64,000 nucleotides of DNA from Caprimulgus europaeus (taxonomy: Eukaryota > Chordata > Aves > Caprimulgiformes > Caprimulgidae): positions 35,630,339 to 35,694,338 of the forward strand of contig OU015532.1 in the NCBI GenBank assembly GCA_907165065.1. The letters are read 5' to 3'. The stretch's first letter is position 1, and every line of letters begins with the position of its first letter. A program made the position numbers and the translations under genes. This document shows positions 50,197 to 63,490 of the stretch, in pieces. A model generated the notes under the pieces. The model ran no database searches. It worked only from the letters and a program-made list of their open reading frames with translations, and was not told the origin of the DNA.

Positions 50197-53100
50197 GTAA
50201 AACCTCGCCCAGGTCCCCACTGCCAAGGCATCAGTTGGTGGTGTACCATTTAGAAAAGAAAGAGATCTACAACCTAGTAGTGCCACTGGGAATCAGCTTG
50301 GGTTTGGTAAAAATATTAGGTGTATAGTTATTTATTCCACAGAAACAATATGCCCTCAACTTTTGAAGCTGAAGAAAAACGCTGAGGTACCCATATGAGG
50401 TCAAAGAGGATTAGGGAAAAAAGCAATATTCCCTGAAGTTAAGCTGACTTGTTTATGGAAAAAAAAAATGAAGAAAGATCTCATGAACATTGCTCAGGGA
50501 TCATTTTGCTGCTTGCCTTTCAGCAGATGAGAAATTGAGTATTTTTAGACCAAAGACCAGGAGCTGATGTATACGAAGAGGGATTAACAATGCATGTTCT
50601 CATCACCCACTCGAAAGACCCAGTTTGTTGGCGTGAATATATAAGAGGGAATGGTACTGCATGTTGATTGAGAAGTACTGGTGGCTCTCACATCACACAT
50701 GCACACAACAACCTTCCAGCAGAGAGCACTGTGTGTACTGATAGAGCACTGGAACAACATGGGAGACAGTTACAGCTGGGTCAAGCTCCCATTCTACTTT
50801 ATACTGTAAATCAACAGGTTTATTCCTGAAAAGGGGGCAAAACTAGGCCCTCAAAAGAATTGCAAGACTAAATATTTCCAGCTGTTTCCAAGAAGATGAA
50901 CCTTCACAATGACAGTTTTGTAACCCTGTAGATCATTTTACTTCAGTTTTACTCCACTTTCAAGAAGACTGAAGAACCTAAGTGCCTAGATCATTGACAA
51001 GGGGAATTAGGGTATATCTGCACTACGTAAAGCAGTGTCATGATTGAGATAGCCAGATTATCTCCAACCACCCTACACAGTGCACTGCTAGCTCCCGCCC
51101 TCAAAGCATGGCAGCTTTGTGGTCATACAGACTCTAATTCTTGGTCTAGCATACTCTGCCTAGGTCAGAGAATCTCAGAGCAGTAGTATATTGTGTTGTG
51201 ATGAAATCGGCTTTTTACTGCCCTTGTAAAACTGCTTTCTTATTAAGAAGAAATAAAAATTGTTCTTTCACCATTAATTTAATGGTGCACAAATTTGCAT
51301 AATTACGTTACCAAAGTAGTATCAACTGGTTTTGACAAGGTACTTCAGAATTTATAAAAACCCATGAGCACAGTGCAAGGCAAGGAAATTCCAGTTAGGA
51401 AGGGGGTCAGGAGCTAAATGAGTGAGTTATAAAGGCTCCTCCATGCAAGGAGAACAATACTGTTGTGTTGAAAGAGCATGTCTGGTCTTGGAGTAGGTAG
51501 AACTGCATAACCAAAAAGGCAGCAGCTGCATCTGTGATATGGAAGCCTAGTTCTTTTGGGAGTAGAATATTTTTTGAAGTTTTCAATTTATAGCTTTGTG
51601 ATCTCAGTTCTGCTGCTGTTAGATACGCATCTTGCACACAAAATTCCCACAGACTGGCATTCTTGTAGGCACTTTTAGTCAAGCTGCTCAATACTGAAGT
51701 TCGCTTCTGGGGCTTGTGAGAGTTGCTAGTTATAACCTCTTATAACCTCTTTTGTGCAGACCTAAAAAGCTAATCTACATCCAGGGCTATATCAGAGGCT
51801 GGCTAAGGTAATTACTGTGGGGGCACAGAAGTAGAATCAGAAAAAAGGGACAGTTTCCAAAGGCTAGCATCAAACAGAAATATTCCTCTTTTTGGGAACA
51901 GGTTGCTATGCAGCACACATCCTCTGAGTCATCAGAAGAAAGCAAACTGTCTTCTGCCTTGTCTACTAAAAGTATTATTCCTTAATGATTTCTCTTTTTA
52001 AGTACCTAAAATTACCATCCATCTTATTTAACATAGATAGCGCTCTTGGGAACAAGAACTTTCTGAAAAATTTATTTCATTGTCACAATCAGTGAGAGCC
52101 TAATGAAAGGGCTGTTTGTATTGGAGCTAACTTTTAATCTCCACAGAAGTCTGTAAAAGCAAAGTCCCCGAACCACCACGAACTCTTGGCAACTATGTTC
52201 TTTTGAAAGTGCTGAACATAAGGAACTTAGCCTCATGGTTCAGTTTGCTAATATTTGCATAAGAAATGAAAAATGAATCTACAACTGAATATAGTGAGTG
52301 CCTTTCTGAGAAACTGAGAAGAACATACAGGGAGGAAAAAGAAACTCATGGTTGAATTTTCTGCTTTGGATTGGTGTAATGGAAAATGTTATTCCCCAGT
52401 CACCTTCTTGACTCCTATTTATTACACAATGTCCTCTTGCTTTCCAGTTTAGCTCATGCAGACTTTCATGTTTCTGCTGAACAATTCTTAGATATCATAG
52501 GCCAAAAAGTTAGACCTGCTTTTTTTAACATGTAGCCAAGTTTAGGCCAGACACTCAGCTGGATAAAACCACAAACCCTCAGAAGAGTCAGTATCCCAGA
52601 AACTTAACTTGCTCTGTCTACCTACTGATTAGTAAATTGCCACAACATCTTTAGGCATGTTCGTGTCCTTTGCTTGATTTTTCTAATGAAACACTAAAAA
52701 TCGATATCCCCAGGTTTTGCTCCTGAACAGTGGAATTCTCATAGAGTCACTGATGTTTGCTCAACACAATCTTTTCTTAAGCTACATTAATCCTGAATAA
52801 AACTGAATCACTTTTTCCAGGGCAATTGAAGGCACACAATACTTCTGAGGACTGTATTCAGTAGGAATCACAAAGAGAAGGGTTCAGAATCTGGCTGAAT
52901 ATTACACAATGCTCTGTATCATTTGAACATTTTAGACTACAAGCTGATAACACATGTTCCTTTGCTGAGATTTCAAAAAGACCTAAATGTTCTGATTGCA
53001 ACCTGTAGCCTAACTGACTTTTATTTCTTAATCCAGTCATTGTCATAATAAATTTGCTGTTCACTAAAGAGAGAAAAGGTGTGAACATGTGGAGTTTCTT

Positions 53101-53292
53101 GGGGCAGTAGAGGTTAAAGGGAAGTTAAAAGAAGGTGACATCTTCCCTGAAGGACTGTTTTCACACTTGTTTTAAAGCCTGAAATACCAGCACTGGCATG
53201 AATCAGCAATCATGCATGCCATCAACCTAAATAGGATATCTATTCCTAAACAGGCTCAGGGAGAGCATTAGCCTGAATTTGTGACTCCTCTC

Positions 53293-53325
53293 TGTGTGTG
53301 TGTGCATGTATGTATGCAGGTGTGC
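53293..53325. repeat. TG/TATG microsatellite-like tract
   Basis: An interrupted run of TG and TATG/CATG units (tgtgtgtgtgtgcatgtatgtatg). Short and impure. Confidence 0.6.
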
Positions 53326-54209
53326 ACACAGATAAGATTTTTTTCTGGTATTGCTTGAATCTCATTTTTTTTTACTTTTTGTGGAGTATTTCTCACTAGT
53401 GCAGTTGACTGAATTAGTGAAGCAATGGGAAGACATATAACACCTAATGAGGTTGCTATTTAAATAAAATTGGGAAGGATTCATGAATCTATAGATTTTT
53501 GACTACAGATAGTGTGAATCATATGATTACAGTAACAATATTGCTTGATTCTCTTCTCTCTGATAGTAACCTGGTGATTTGGAAGAGGCAGAGGTGGTAT
53601 AATTTTCCTCAGATAGGAAGAGGCTCATCCAGCTCCCTCTCCCTACCTCTATCTGCCTCTCTGCCTCTCATTCATTTCTATCATTCTTCTCTCTCTGTTT
53701 GAGGAAAACTTTTTTTTTTTGCAGTGACTCCAAGGAAAACTGTTATCTACAGCAGCTCAAGTGTCAGAACTATCCTTTCTACTATTGAAACGGTATTTTA
53801 ACAAGTACTGAGCACGCAATTTCAGCTGACATGAAGTCAAAATAGTTGGGTACTGTACCTTGAAACTTAGAACCTTGGGTTTTTTTGTTTGTTTGTTGTT
53901 TTTTATGGAATAAAAAGAGTAGAAAAGAGTAAAAGGTAGCAGTAATATTACCAAGTTACTGAAAAAACTACCCAGCATATAGGCATATCTACTATGCTAT
54001 GGTCAACATTAAAAAAAAAAAAAAAAACCAACCCCAAAAACAACCCTATGAAAGCTGCCACCAAAATTTCTGACTAGAAGAGAATTAAAATATCTTGCAT
54101 ATTTTATCAAATGCATCTATTCTAAACAGCAATAATTGCACAGATGTTCTCCATTCACTCCAGGGAGGGAGATGGCAGGGCAGAAAGAGCTCTGAGAATT
54201 CACAGTAAA

Positions 54210-54289
54210 ATATTGGCTTCTCAGAAGTCAATGGGAAAATCCTACTGAACTTCAGTGGGAGCAGAGCTTCTGCCAGAATTTACAAGGGT
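54210..54289. repeat. Ancient amniote repeat fragment
   Basis: Contains 'agtcaatgggaaaatcctactgaacttcagtgggagcagagcttctgcc', which resembles from memory the old reptilian repeat with 'tgacttcaatgggagcaggatcagg'. It is short and its limits are uncertain. Confidence 0.35.
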
Positions 54290-57200
54290 TCATATAGGGG
54301 AACGGCCTTATTGCTATATTTCTTTTGAGACTAATCTGCATTAATTGTTCTAATATGCTGGAGAACTCAGAAGCAGTTTTCTTGCTGACTCAGACTGTTG
54401 GATGTTGAGGTTGTCTAAGGCAAAACCACTCCTAGCTCAGGCTAAAATATTTTTTCTTTGCAGCTCAGATTGTTGTCAAAGAAATCTAGGAATCCTGCTT
54501 CTTATGCAAGTGTTTCTCAAATGTTTGAGACTGCCCCTACAAGAAATAGTAAGGGGGCTTAGCTGCAAGAGGGCTAGATGTTATTTTCTGCTTCTGCATC
54601 ACCTGGCACAGTGAGGGTAGGAAGTAGTATAATACAAGTCATAAAAGCTAATGAGAAGACAGTAGTACAGTTGGCAAGGTGTTTGCTGCTTTTGTAGGCA
54701 AAGAAACCTAATAACACCAATTCACAATCTCCAGTTCCTCACCTTAATGAAACACCTTCTGCATGGATGGACAATCTACCTTTTATGGAGAAACACTTCA
54801 GAATGAGTTTGTTACCAGCCACAAGAAAAATAGATAGCTGGCTCCGTAAAGACTGGCCTTCATAAAGGTGAAGATTTCCTCTGCTGTAGGAATCCTGAGA
54901 CCAAGATTTAATTAGAAGGGACAGGCCTAAGCATGCTTTTTGAAGCTCGTTGATTTGCTACTCTGAAAAAGAACAGCATCTTCCCTTATCTAACTCCCAA
55001 CAGGCATATTTACAAAGAAGACACTCCCCAGCTTCAAGGTATATGTGCCTGGTCAGCCACAGTGATCCGACAGATGCTTACTGCTCCACCAGAGCACTAA
55101 GATTTCAGCTAGATGGTTAGCTGACCATTAACTGCACTCTGTACAACATCGGAACCACAAAGCCTATGCTGTGTAAGCTTTTGCACTGACAACATTTTCC
55201 ATGGAAGTAAAGGTTTCACTTCTGTCAACTTCAAGTTGAACAGGAAGAAAAAAAAAGTTTGGAAAAGAAAACAAACCTGTTACTTCATCTGTTTTCCCAT
55301 TCCTTGGAAGACACTTCTAATAGTTCAAGTTGCTAAGAACCTAAAAGAGAAAAAGCACTTTTAAGTGAGAGGAAAAAAAGTGCGTGCGACTTGTGTTTTC
55401 CATACAGATAAATAGTAATGCATGCTAAATTACTCATTAATGAAATCCAGTGCACCACCATTATATACAATTTTACGGTTAGTTTGAAAGAAAAGAAAAA
55501 AGAGTTTTAAAAGTGTGTGGCAGGGAAAGAAAGATCTTCTCAGTTTAAAGTTGAAACTATGATGTAAATATTCTATTTCAGTGTGACTGGCACAAGTTCT
55601 GCAGGACCATATTGCACATTAAAAGAACTAGAAATAAGTGTTTACTGCATATATATTTTATAGTTAACATTAAACAGAGTGCTTTAAATTTTACCTGCAA
55701 AATATATTAATGCATTAAATAGTGTGTGAAATCTCTACCTATGGCTATGGAAGCAGATTATGTTTTAGGAAGCTCCTACATAAAGTAACTCTTTAATGAT
55801 CTCGTACCTGAGGGCTAGCAGGAAGAGGGAAGTAAATAACACTGTTCTGATCAAATGAATTGATCAATTAACATTCAACAATATTGACTCTATGACACTT
55901 GTCAGTATGTAGTACCAGGATGCTGTTTTCAGGAAGCAGAAGACTTGCCTTTTCACTATTATTGTAGAGGACAAGTTTGAGGGCAGGATGTGTGATCTCA
56001 GTGCCTGAACCCATCTGTATTCCATCACCATCTAATCTCTATTACTCATGAAGAGTAGAAATTTTACATATTGTACTTCTGAAATGCATCTAGAGAAGAA
56101 CACCAATGGTCATTACTGAACTGACTGGCATCAGTGCTGCAGCATACTCACTGCCTTTTGTAGTTGTTCCTTTTCTTGTTTATGTTTAATCCCTCCAAAT
56201 TACTGGAAAAGTAATGGGCTGAGCAGGCAGTAAGACACAACACGTAGCACTCTGTCCCTCTGTCCTTAACATAAACACAGAGTTATATCTTTCTGATTAC
56301 ATGGGAAACTCAAGGGAGATCCAGCTCTCTTCATCTCATATGAATGAAACTTTCATTAAGGCTGATAAAAATGTTGAACCCACATGAAAGAAATTAGAGC
56401 CCCTAACCTGAGAAACAAACGCTTCTGTCTTTCTCTGTTAGCAGACCTATGAGGATATAGGCCTATGAGCTCATGAAAGAGGAACTCTAAAAACAGGAGG
56501 TCAACAGACTCACAGTCTTTCCTGTTTCCTGCTTCAGAGCTCTCCTACTGGGGCTAACTGTTGCCCCTCACAGATTTCCTGACTTTCCATAACCTAACTC
56601 CCCTGCTCACTCTCCCTGTCATAGAAGCTGTTGGAGAAGGTCTCCCCCTGGAGTTCTCCTTTATTTGGCTCTTCATTTCTTTGCCAAACTAAACTTTCTT
56701 ACAGGCTTCCCCAATTTCTCCTGCTACTCCCAGGGTTTAATGAAGCCATGAATACTTGGCTGAGCCACCTTGACCCAAATCACATTAATATGTTGACTTG
56801 ACAAATTAATGACAAGTGTAGTATTCACCATGTCTTTTCCTGTTTTTTTGTTGAGTTTTTTTTTCTTTCCAAAGGCTGCCAAATGGCTGTCATTAGGTAA
56901 TGACAAAGATGCTGATTTCTTCATCAGCAATGCATGTGTCTTTACCTTTCTTTTTAGTTAAGTAAAACAGTAAGATTATTAAGCTGTTAAGAGTTGTCTT
57001 CAAAATGCTCCCAGTCAACAGAAGATAACTTCAACGAGGCAATGGTGATTTGGTATCCATTGTCAAAAGATCATCTCACACAGTCTCATTTCTAGAGAAA
57101 AAACACCCTGCACGACTGACCCCAGAGCTGTTTTACACAACAGGGAAACCTGATAGTGCACATGGTGTGTTCTCTTGGTCGGTTTAGTTTATCAAGAAAG

Positions 57201-58579
57201 GATAAGAATAGTGTACTCTAAGTCTTTGTTTGGTACCTTGTGTGCTTTGAAAGAGAATTGCTGATTTCTAGCTATTGCTGGAATATCTTTATCTTGCTCT
57301 ATATTTATTGTGTTTCTCTATAGTTCATTATGTGGTTTTCTCCTCACAGATGCTTGACTTAGGTCCATAATACAACACTAAATTAATCAACTTTTAATAA
57401 GAATTTGTCAATTTTCCTTTCTCTGGAGCCTTATCCTGGAGAATAAGGTCATGCTTATGTGGAGAAGATTAAAAAAGAGAGGTAGGCAGTTCCTGTCTGG
57501 AAGATAAAGCTACCTGTCTCTCTTTCTCCACAATTGTCTCATTGATACATTTCTAGTTAAACTCTCTGCTCAGCTTGCATTTAGCTTTGACATCTGCTAC
57601 TTCTGTTTAGACCAGAAGCATGGCTTGCGTGCATAACCTGTCTAGCTATAGGAGTTTCTCTAATAAGAGATATTATCATTACCACAAATCTTGTCTTGCT
57701 TAAATCTTTGGACTATAAATAGCTACACCAATAGTGCCTGCAAATACAAGAACCTGTCAGAAATTACTGTTAGAACTTCTACAAACAGTATATCAACCAA
57801 AAAAATATCAAAAGTATACTGTTAGGATGAAAAAATAACTCATGATTTCACATGATATGTTGCATCTCCAGTTATAATGAAAATTAAGAAGTAATCTAGA
57901 AAGTTCATTCCAGAAAGAGGATTTCATGGGTGAGTCATGTCCAAAAATGTAACACCACAACACTGACAAAAATAGGTGCATAACTATCTCATCACTACAT
58001 ATGATCTGAGACACACTGAATTTTCTGCTAATTCCATGTCAACCACTGATGCAAAACTACTGCTTTAAGTGTACCTCATCTAGGATGACTGTATATAAAA
58101 AGCAGCTTCTAGTCAGCAGAACAGTTCTCTGTCCACATTCAGCATCTGAGCTGCTTAGTTCCCAGACAAAAATAGTATCTGACTATACTTAGTTTCTATT
58201 AGCACTGCAGTTAATGCAGAAGTAACTAAATTAAATGAGAGTTCCTTTCTTGTTGGTCCATGTTTGAGTTTAAGGCACTAAAAGCAACAGGATGGCCGAG
58301 CAGACACCTCAAGTGTCTTATAGTAGTCACCATTAGCACTGGTATTTACCCACAGAAAAGAGGTCCCAAGTTGGATTTTCAGGGCAGAAAAGTACCATTT
58401 GGCTCAAGTTTATTTAGTTCAACTGATCTGAAGATTCATGAGAGAATATATACAAATGTTGCTGCACAATGCCATCCTTGGTAGAACCATGTTACTGTAA
58501 GAAATATGTTCTCCCTAAAAAAATTCAGTGCCTTCATTTACTATTTCAAAGTATTAAAAGCTGGGGTTAAAATCCAGAG
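54290..58579. other. Unique AT-rich non-coding sequence
   Basis: No gene or known repeat was recognised over 4.3 kb. Blocks rich in TAAT-type motifs (55380-55740) are noted as a finding. Confidence 0.5.
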
Positions 58580-58655
58580 TGCCTAAAATGGAGTTTCTGT
58601 AGAACTGAGGCACGGAACCTGAATGAAATAGTCAAAAACTCTGCCTGGCACCAGT
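58580..58655 (+). repeat. Possible MIR/L2-like ancient repeat fragment
   Basis: 'gtagaactgaggcacggaacctgaatgaaatagtcaaaaactctgcc' follows the pattern 'gaaactgaggcacggagaggttaagtgacttgccc' found in old vertebrate repeats. Similarity is limited to about 45 bases. Confidence 0.3.
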
Positions 58656-59149
58656 GGTCTACAGTTGTCCAGGTTTTTTTTTGCTAGTCAACAACAGTAG
58701 ATTGTTCAGCTTGTTGTGTACCTGGCACTTAAGGCATTAAGACAAAGCTTAATGCCTGTTCAGGGTTCTTAGATTTTTGTATGTAAATGAGGTAAATCAC
58801 TTGCATGTAAAATTATATAAATCAGTACCATCATGATTTTTAAAACACCATAGCTGGTGAAGAGGTGGCAGGGAGAGAAAGAAGCTGAACCAAATTCTGC
58901 ACAGATTTTTAGAGGTTGCTGTAAGTTGAGAGCACATGATCAAGGGCATATCTAGATGAGGGGATGTGGATATCCACAGGTGGTGGGAGATTAATCAGGT
59001 GCAGGTGTGAACTCTATTGAGTTAGCACTCTATTGAGACATGCCTGCAAGCATCTTAATCCAGAAGGCTGTTTCAGGCTGAGTCCCATTGTGACATGAGT
59101 GTTTTCATGACATTTAGTCATATATCATTAAAAGGAAAAACACTAACAA
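58656..59149. other. Unique non-coding sequence
   Basis: Nothing recognised. It may include undetectably decayed upstream CR1. Confidence 0.4.
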
Positions 59150-60455
59150 AGGGGGCATTGCAGTGGGTGTCTGCTACAGACCTGCCAGTGCATGGGAAGA
59201 ATTGTATTAAGTCTTTTATAAACAACTGGAAGAGGCCCTAGTTCCCATAGGGAAATCTATCCATGATGATGGAGGCACAAGCAATCCAGGATATAATTGG
59301 AGTGCATCAAGGAAAGTTATGTGGTGGTGATTTTGGACTAACCAGCTAGGGGTACCCCATTGTTCACAAATAAGGAAGAGTTGATATGAAGATTTATGGC
59401 TTCATTGGCTGCAGTGGCAATGACACTCACTCATTGAGGAGAAATGAGGACAGCAAGTAGCAGAATAATGACCCTAGGTTCCAAGAGATCTGATTTCAGC
59501 TTATTCAGGATTTCTTGAAGAGCAAAGGGTCCTAGAAAAGCTGACTGGCTTTCAAAGACAACCTCCTGAAAGCACAAGAGTGAGTAGTTTATGCCATTGT
59601 GCAAGAAATCAGGAAGGCATGTTAGGATGAATATGATGAATGAATTAGGATGAATGAATATTCAGCTGAATGGGGAACCCTTGACTGAGCTCTGTTTTAG
59701 CTACAGGTAAGGTGGATGATTCTAGCACAGCTTTACAGAGAGTCAGTCTCCCATAGTAGTTCCCCTTTAGAAAGACACAGATTGTAAGAATTGGATACAA
59801 AGTGGATGGAAACCTGGTCAGACCACCAGGCATCACAGATGGCAAACTGAACAGGAGTCAGCAGCAGACAAACAGCATCTTAGACTATATTAGCAAGAAT
59901 GTGTAACATTCAAGAAAAGTGATTATTCTTCTCTATTTAGTACTTGTGAAATTGTGTTTGGAGTTCTATGTCCAGCTGTGATCTCCCTTGTACATACTAA
60001 AGTATGTTCAGTGGAAGACCACCAAGATTATCCGGGGATCTGGAAAGTAAAGAGAGTAGCAGAGACAACTTTTGTTCAGCTTGAAGAAGAGATCAAAGGC
60101 AAACCTAACGGTTGTCTTCAGCTTGCAGGGGAATGGCAAGGGTTATAGGGAAGATGGACCCAAATTTTTCTCAGAGGTATATATAGTGGAAAAATGAGAT
60201 GCGTTGAACACAAAATGGCAGCACAGGAATTTCTATATAGATACAAGGAAAAAAGTCTTCACAGTTAAGGTGATAAATTACTGAAACAGGTTGCTCAGAG
60301 AGGTTGTGGAATCTCCATCCTTGGACACATTCAAAGTTCAACTGTATATGGCACTGGACAATCTGCCCTAACAAGTTTGGAGTTGCATTGAGAAGCAGGT
60401 TGGACTAGTTGACCTTCAGAGGGAAATTCCAATGTAAATTAATATATGATTCAAT
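59150..60455 (+). mobile_element. Old, long, heavily decayed CR1 LINE (ORF2 endonuclease segment plus 3' end)
   Basis: Two blocks of one old CR1. The first, about 59150-59640, follows the ORF2 endonuclease-region sequence: 'ttgcagtgggtgtctgctacagacctgcc', 'gaggccctagttcccatagg', 'gcacaagcaatccagg' and 'ggctgcagtggcaatgac' are recognisable landmarks. The second, about 59830-60455, carries the ORF2 C-terminal region ('gtttggagttctatgtccagctgtgatctccc', 'accaccaagattatccggggatctgg') and the 3' end 'ggttggactagttgaccttcagagg...tatgattcaatga'. The reverse-transcriptase core between them is missing or unrecognisable. Every frame is broken. Two nested insertions of the same age cannot be excluded. 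Confidence 0.75.
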
Positions 60456-62914
60456 GAGTTCAGATAAATTATTCTCTTTAGCATCTCCTGTTGACTATTG
60501 TAAGCTGCCCCACTTAAGTTGCTGGATCCTGTGACTGCCATTTGGAGGATATGACAGAACTCTTACAGAGCAATGTAGACCTTTACATTTTATAATACCA
60601 AGCCTCTTTAGGATCAGACCTCTCAGTTTTATAATATTGAAGGTCTCTGTGAAACTATACAGAATGTACCATAGCTCCTGGTACCCTAAACCAAAACAAT
60701 TAACTCAATCCTACTGTGTTGTAGCCTGGGTACCTGGATTCACAACATAAGGGTTGTAGAATCACACCCAGTACTATGATTAAATTACTAGCACCAATGC
60801 TGAGACTGATCTGTGTGTTTGTGTCCATATACCCTATGGTAACCCGAGCATGGAGATTTAAAGCAGCCACAATGGTGAAAATGGGAAGAAAGAGAACACC
60901 TTTTGGTTTAAAAACACAACTTGAGGGTAGTTTCTGTTAATTAAGAAATTGTTGTGGTTGTATCTGTGGTTTATCTTCTGTTTTTTGGTTACAGAATTTA
61001 CTTGCTACAAAGTCTTGGCAACCAAACTCAAGCCTGCAGTTATCTTTAAAATGTTAAATATGACACACAAAATCAGATTCTGGAAGTTTTAGTCATCCTG
61101 AGTAGAGTCTAGATAGAGCAACTAGAATCAAAGGCATGCCTTGAGGAGTAACCTACAGATCAGTTTGAGCCAGAGTGGCAAAATGAGACTCATAAAGACC
61201 GACTAAGCAAAAGAAATAAAACTTTGGCTAATCAGCTTTACACTATGTGAGTCAGTTAGCTGTTGGCTACAGCAGATCATATTTTGGGGGAACATAAGCA
61301 GTTTGTTTGTGTTTCAACCCTGGACTGGTACCTTTCACCTACTTTTTAAAAGTAATTTTCCTTCACTTCTTTTCTGCATCTTTAGATTACAGGATGATAG
61401 TGTGGAGCACTTAAAGAAAGATACTACCTATCAAGATTTTACAAAATCAAAAGGAAAACAATATTGATTTTTTTTTTTTAAGTATTTTGTGCTTCTTATT
61501 CATTGAATTGCCTGGAAGCATGAGCGAATTTACCTTATGTGAGAATGCCTAACATACAAACCAGAACACTGTAGTTACTCTAAAAAATAGCTTTTTAAAC
61601 TTTTTTTTCTTTTGCCTAGGCATACTAAACCCTGTTCTGAGTAGATTGCTGGCTGGCTGCCATTCAGACATGTAAAGGCACTGAGACTGTGAAATAAATA
61701 ATCTTAATAATTTTATCAGGCATTTTATGTTGCAGCATGTTTGAAAACACTGAAGGAAAGTAGATTAATGGATCTTTTTATCTAGCTGTTTTTAAAATAA
61801 TTGCAAGTGTAAGCCAAGTAAAATTAAGGTTCTCTCTCAGAAATCTATGCTAACACAACCATTTATCCATTGCTGTTCTTAACAAGATAAACAGTGAGTC
61901 ACAGCTATTTTTCCCCCTCAAAATCAGCAGTGGTACCCATGTACAACCCTTGTACACAACTGGAGATATCAGGGTCACTTTTTAATTCTTGCTCAGATTT
62001 CTCTGTGGCACTTTATAGTCAGACCAATAAGAATACTGGCATTTGAATCCATAATAAGCAAATTTTTAAAAACTACTGCATCTGCATTGCATTATAAACT
62101 GTCCCAAGGGGTGGACTGGAGACATAAGTAAATGTCTGTGTGTGATAATTGACTTGCTAAAGGTAGGTCATGATTATGTTCCAGAGAGAATGTAGGAAAA
62201 CCCCAAACTCACACTAATTTGCAGCCCTGTCAAATCAAGGCTTCCCATTATCCCATTGGCCTTTGCAGTGACAAGCTCAAGCAGAAGACCTAAGGATGGT
62301 TTCACCCTGCAGAATACTTGGAGTCCATTCTAAACTCTGGCATTACCTAAATTCTAGACGATCTGAGCTGAGGCTAAATGCAGGCTGGTGTCCCAGACAC
62401 CAGGTTATAGGTCTACCAAGCATCCTGAAATTCATACTGCAACTATCAGATAGACACAATTTGTGAAGTCTGAATGTGACCCAAAGAATAGAGGAGTAAA
62501 CCACTAATTTAGATGTCCAAAATATATTGAAACATCATGGAAAAAAATAAAGACAACTTGGCCCTTCATTTTTCATCTTTTTTTCTCTCTTCATTCTTGT
62601 GCATTTGGATTTTTTTAAATGTTTTTCCTTCAGCTGACAGTATAATTTTGTTTAAGCTCATACAGCTATTTGCTTTGTAAATCAAAAGTAATTTAATGAT
62701 CTAAGTCATCTCTCATTTAAATTGGCTTGACATTAATGACTTAATGACAAACTCAATAGGTACAGAGCAGAGAAAGTTAAGTCAAGATGATGCCTAATCA
62801 TTTGTTATTGGTTTAAATTGCACAACACATCAGAATTTGCATCCAGACAAAATAAACTTCCATTCTGTTTTGGTAGCTTGCTACATTCACTTTCACTGAC
62901 CAAAAGTCTCTGGA
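60456..62914. other. Unique AT-rich non-coding sequence
   Basis: No gene or known repeat was recognised. AT-rich motif-dense blocks occur near 61680-61860 and 62640-62840. Confidence 0.5.
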
Positions 62915-63490
62915 AGATCACATCACAGACTCATTCAGACCTCAGAGAAGTCTCTAGGGCAGCCTCCTGCTCAAAGTAGGGTCAATATTGGATTCAAATC
63001 AGGTTGTTCAGTTCCACAGCCTCTCTAGTTTACCAGTTCCAATGAAAAATTAACCCCATGGAGACAATTTTTCCTTGTATCTAGTTGGAATCTCCCTGTT
63101 TCAATTTATTATCATCATTTCTCACTCTCCCACTGCGCAGCTCAGCCTTGCTCTGTCTTCACAGTAGCCTCTTTGTAGGTATTGGAAGACTGCTACTAAA
63201 AGCTGTCTCATCTGCAGGCTGAACCAGTGCAGTTCCCTCAGCTTCTCCTCACTGAGTAAATGTTCCAGCCTCTAGCCATCTTGGTGGCTCTCTGCTGAAC
63301 TTGCTGCAGTTTATCAATGCCATTCTTGTATTGGAGGCCCATTAACTGAATGCTCTGTCTGTTCCAGATGTGAGCGAAGCAGTGTTAACTAAAGGAGTGT
63401 AATCAATTCCTATGGCTATGCTTCTACTGATACAGGTCAGTATAGAGTTAACCTTCAGCCAATCAACAGGACAAACCTCTTGCTCACAAA
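62915..63490 (-). mobile_element. Old CR1 LINE copy, minus strand
   Basis: On the plus strand this is a reverse-complemented CR1: 'agggcagcctcctgctcaaagtagggtcaatattgg', 'cacagcctctctagtttaccagttcc', 'agttccctcagcttctcctcactgagtaaatgttccagcc' and 'ccatcttggtggctctctgctgaacttgctgcagttt' all parallel the CR1 3' UTR and ORF2 C-terminus. Beyond 63365, 'gtgtaatcaattcctatggctatgcttctactgatacagg' continues into earlier ORF2 sequence. Frames are destroyed and the right boundary is approximate. The 72-codon plus-strand frame at 63412-63630 is a shadow. Confidence 0.8.

Larger units (their letters stand above)
47404..54209. other. Long unique AT-rich non-coding stretch
   Basis: About 6.8 kb without recognised CR1, LTR or RNA genes. 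A perfect hairpin lies at 50172-50196. A short direct duplication 'tataacctct' occurs at about 51732-51752. TG/CATG simple sequence is found near 53293-53325, a CT-rich run near 53625-53700 and an A18 tract near 54010-54027. No convincing exon was seen. Confidence 0.5.

Noticed and set aside
50934..51010. Possible ancient repeat ('gaacctaagtgcctagatcattgac')
   Set aside because: The resemblance to a recalled reptilian repeat covers only about 25 bases, too little to call.
54010..54027. A18 tract as a possible retrocopy tail
   Set aside because: No AATAAA lies within 10-30 bases upstream; the nearest is about 100 bases away, and no gene-like sequence precedes it.
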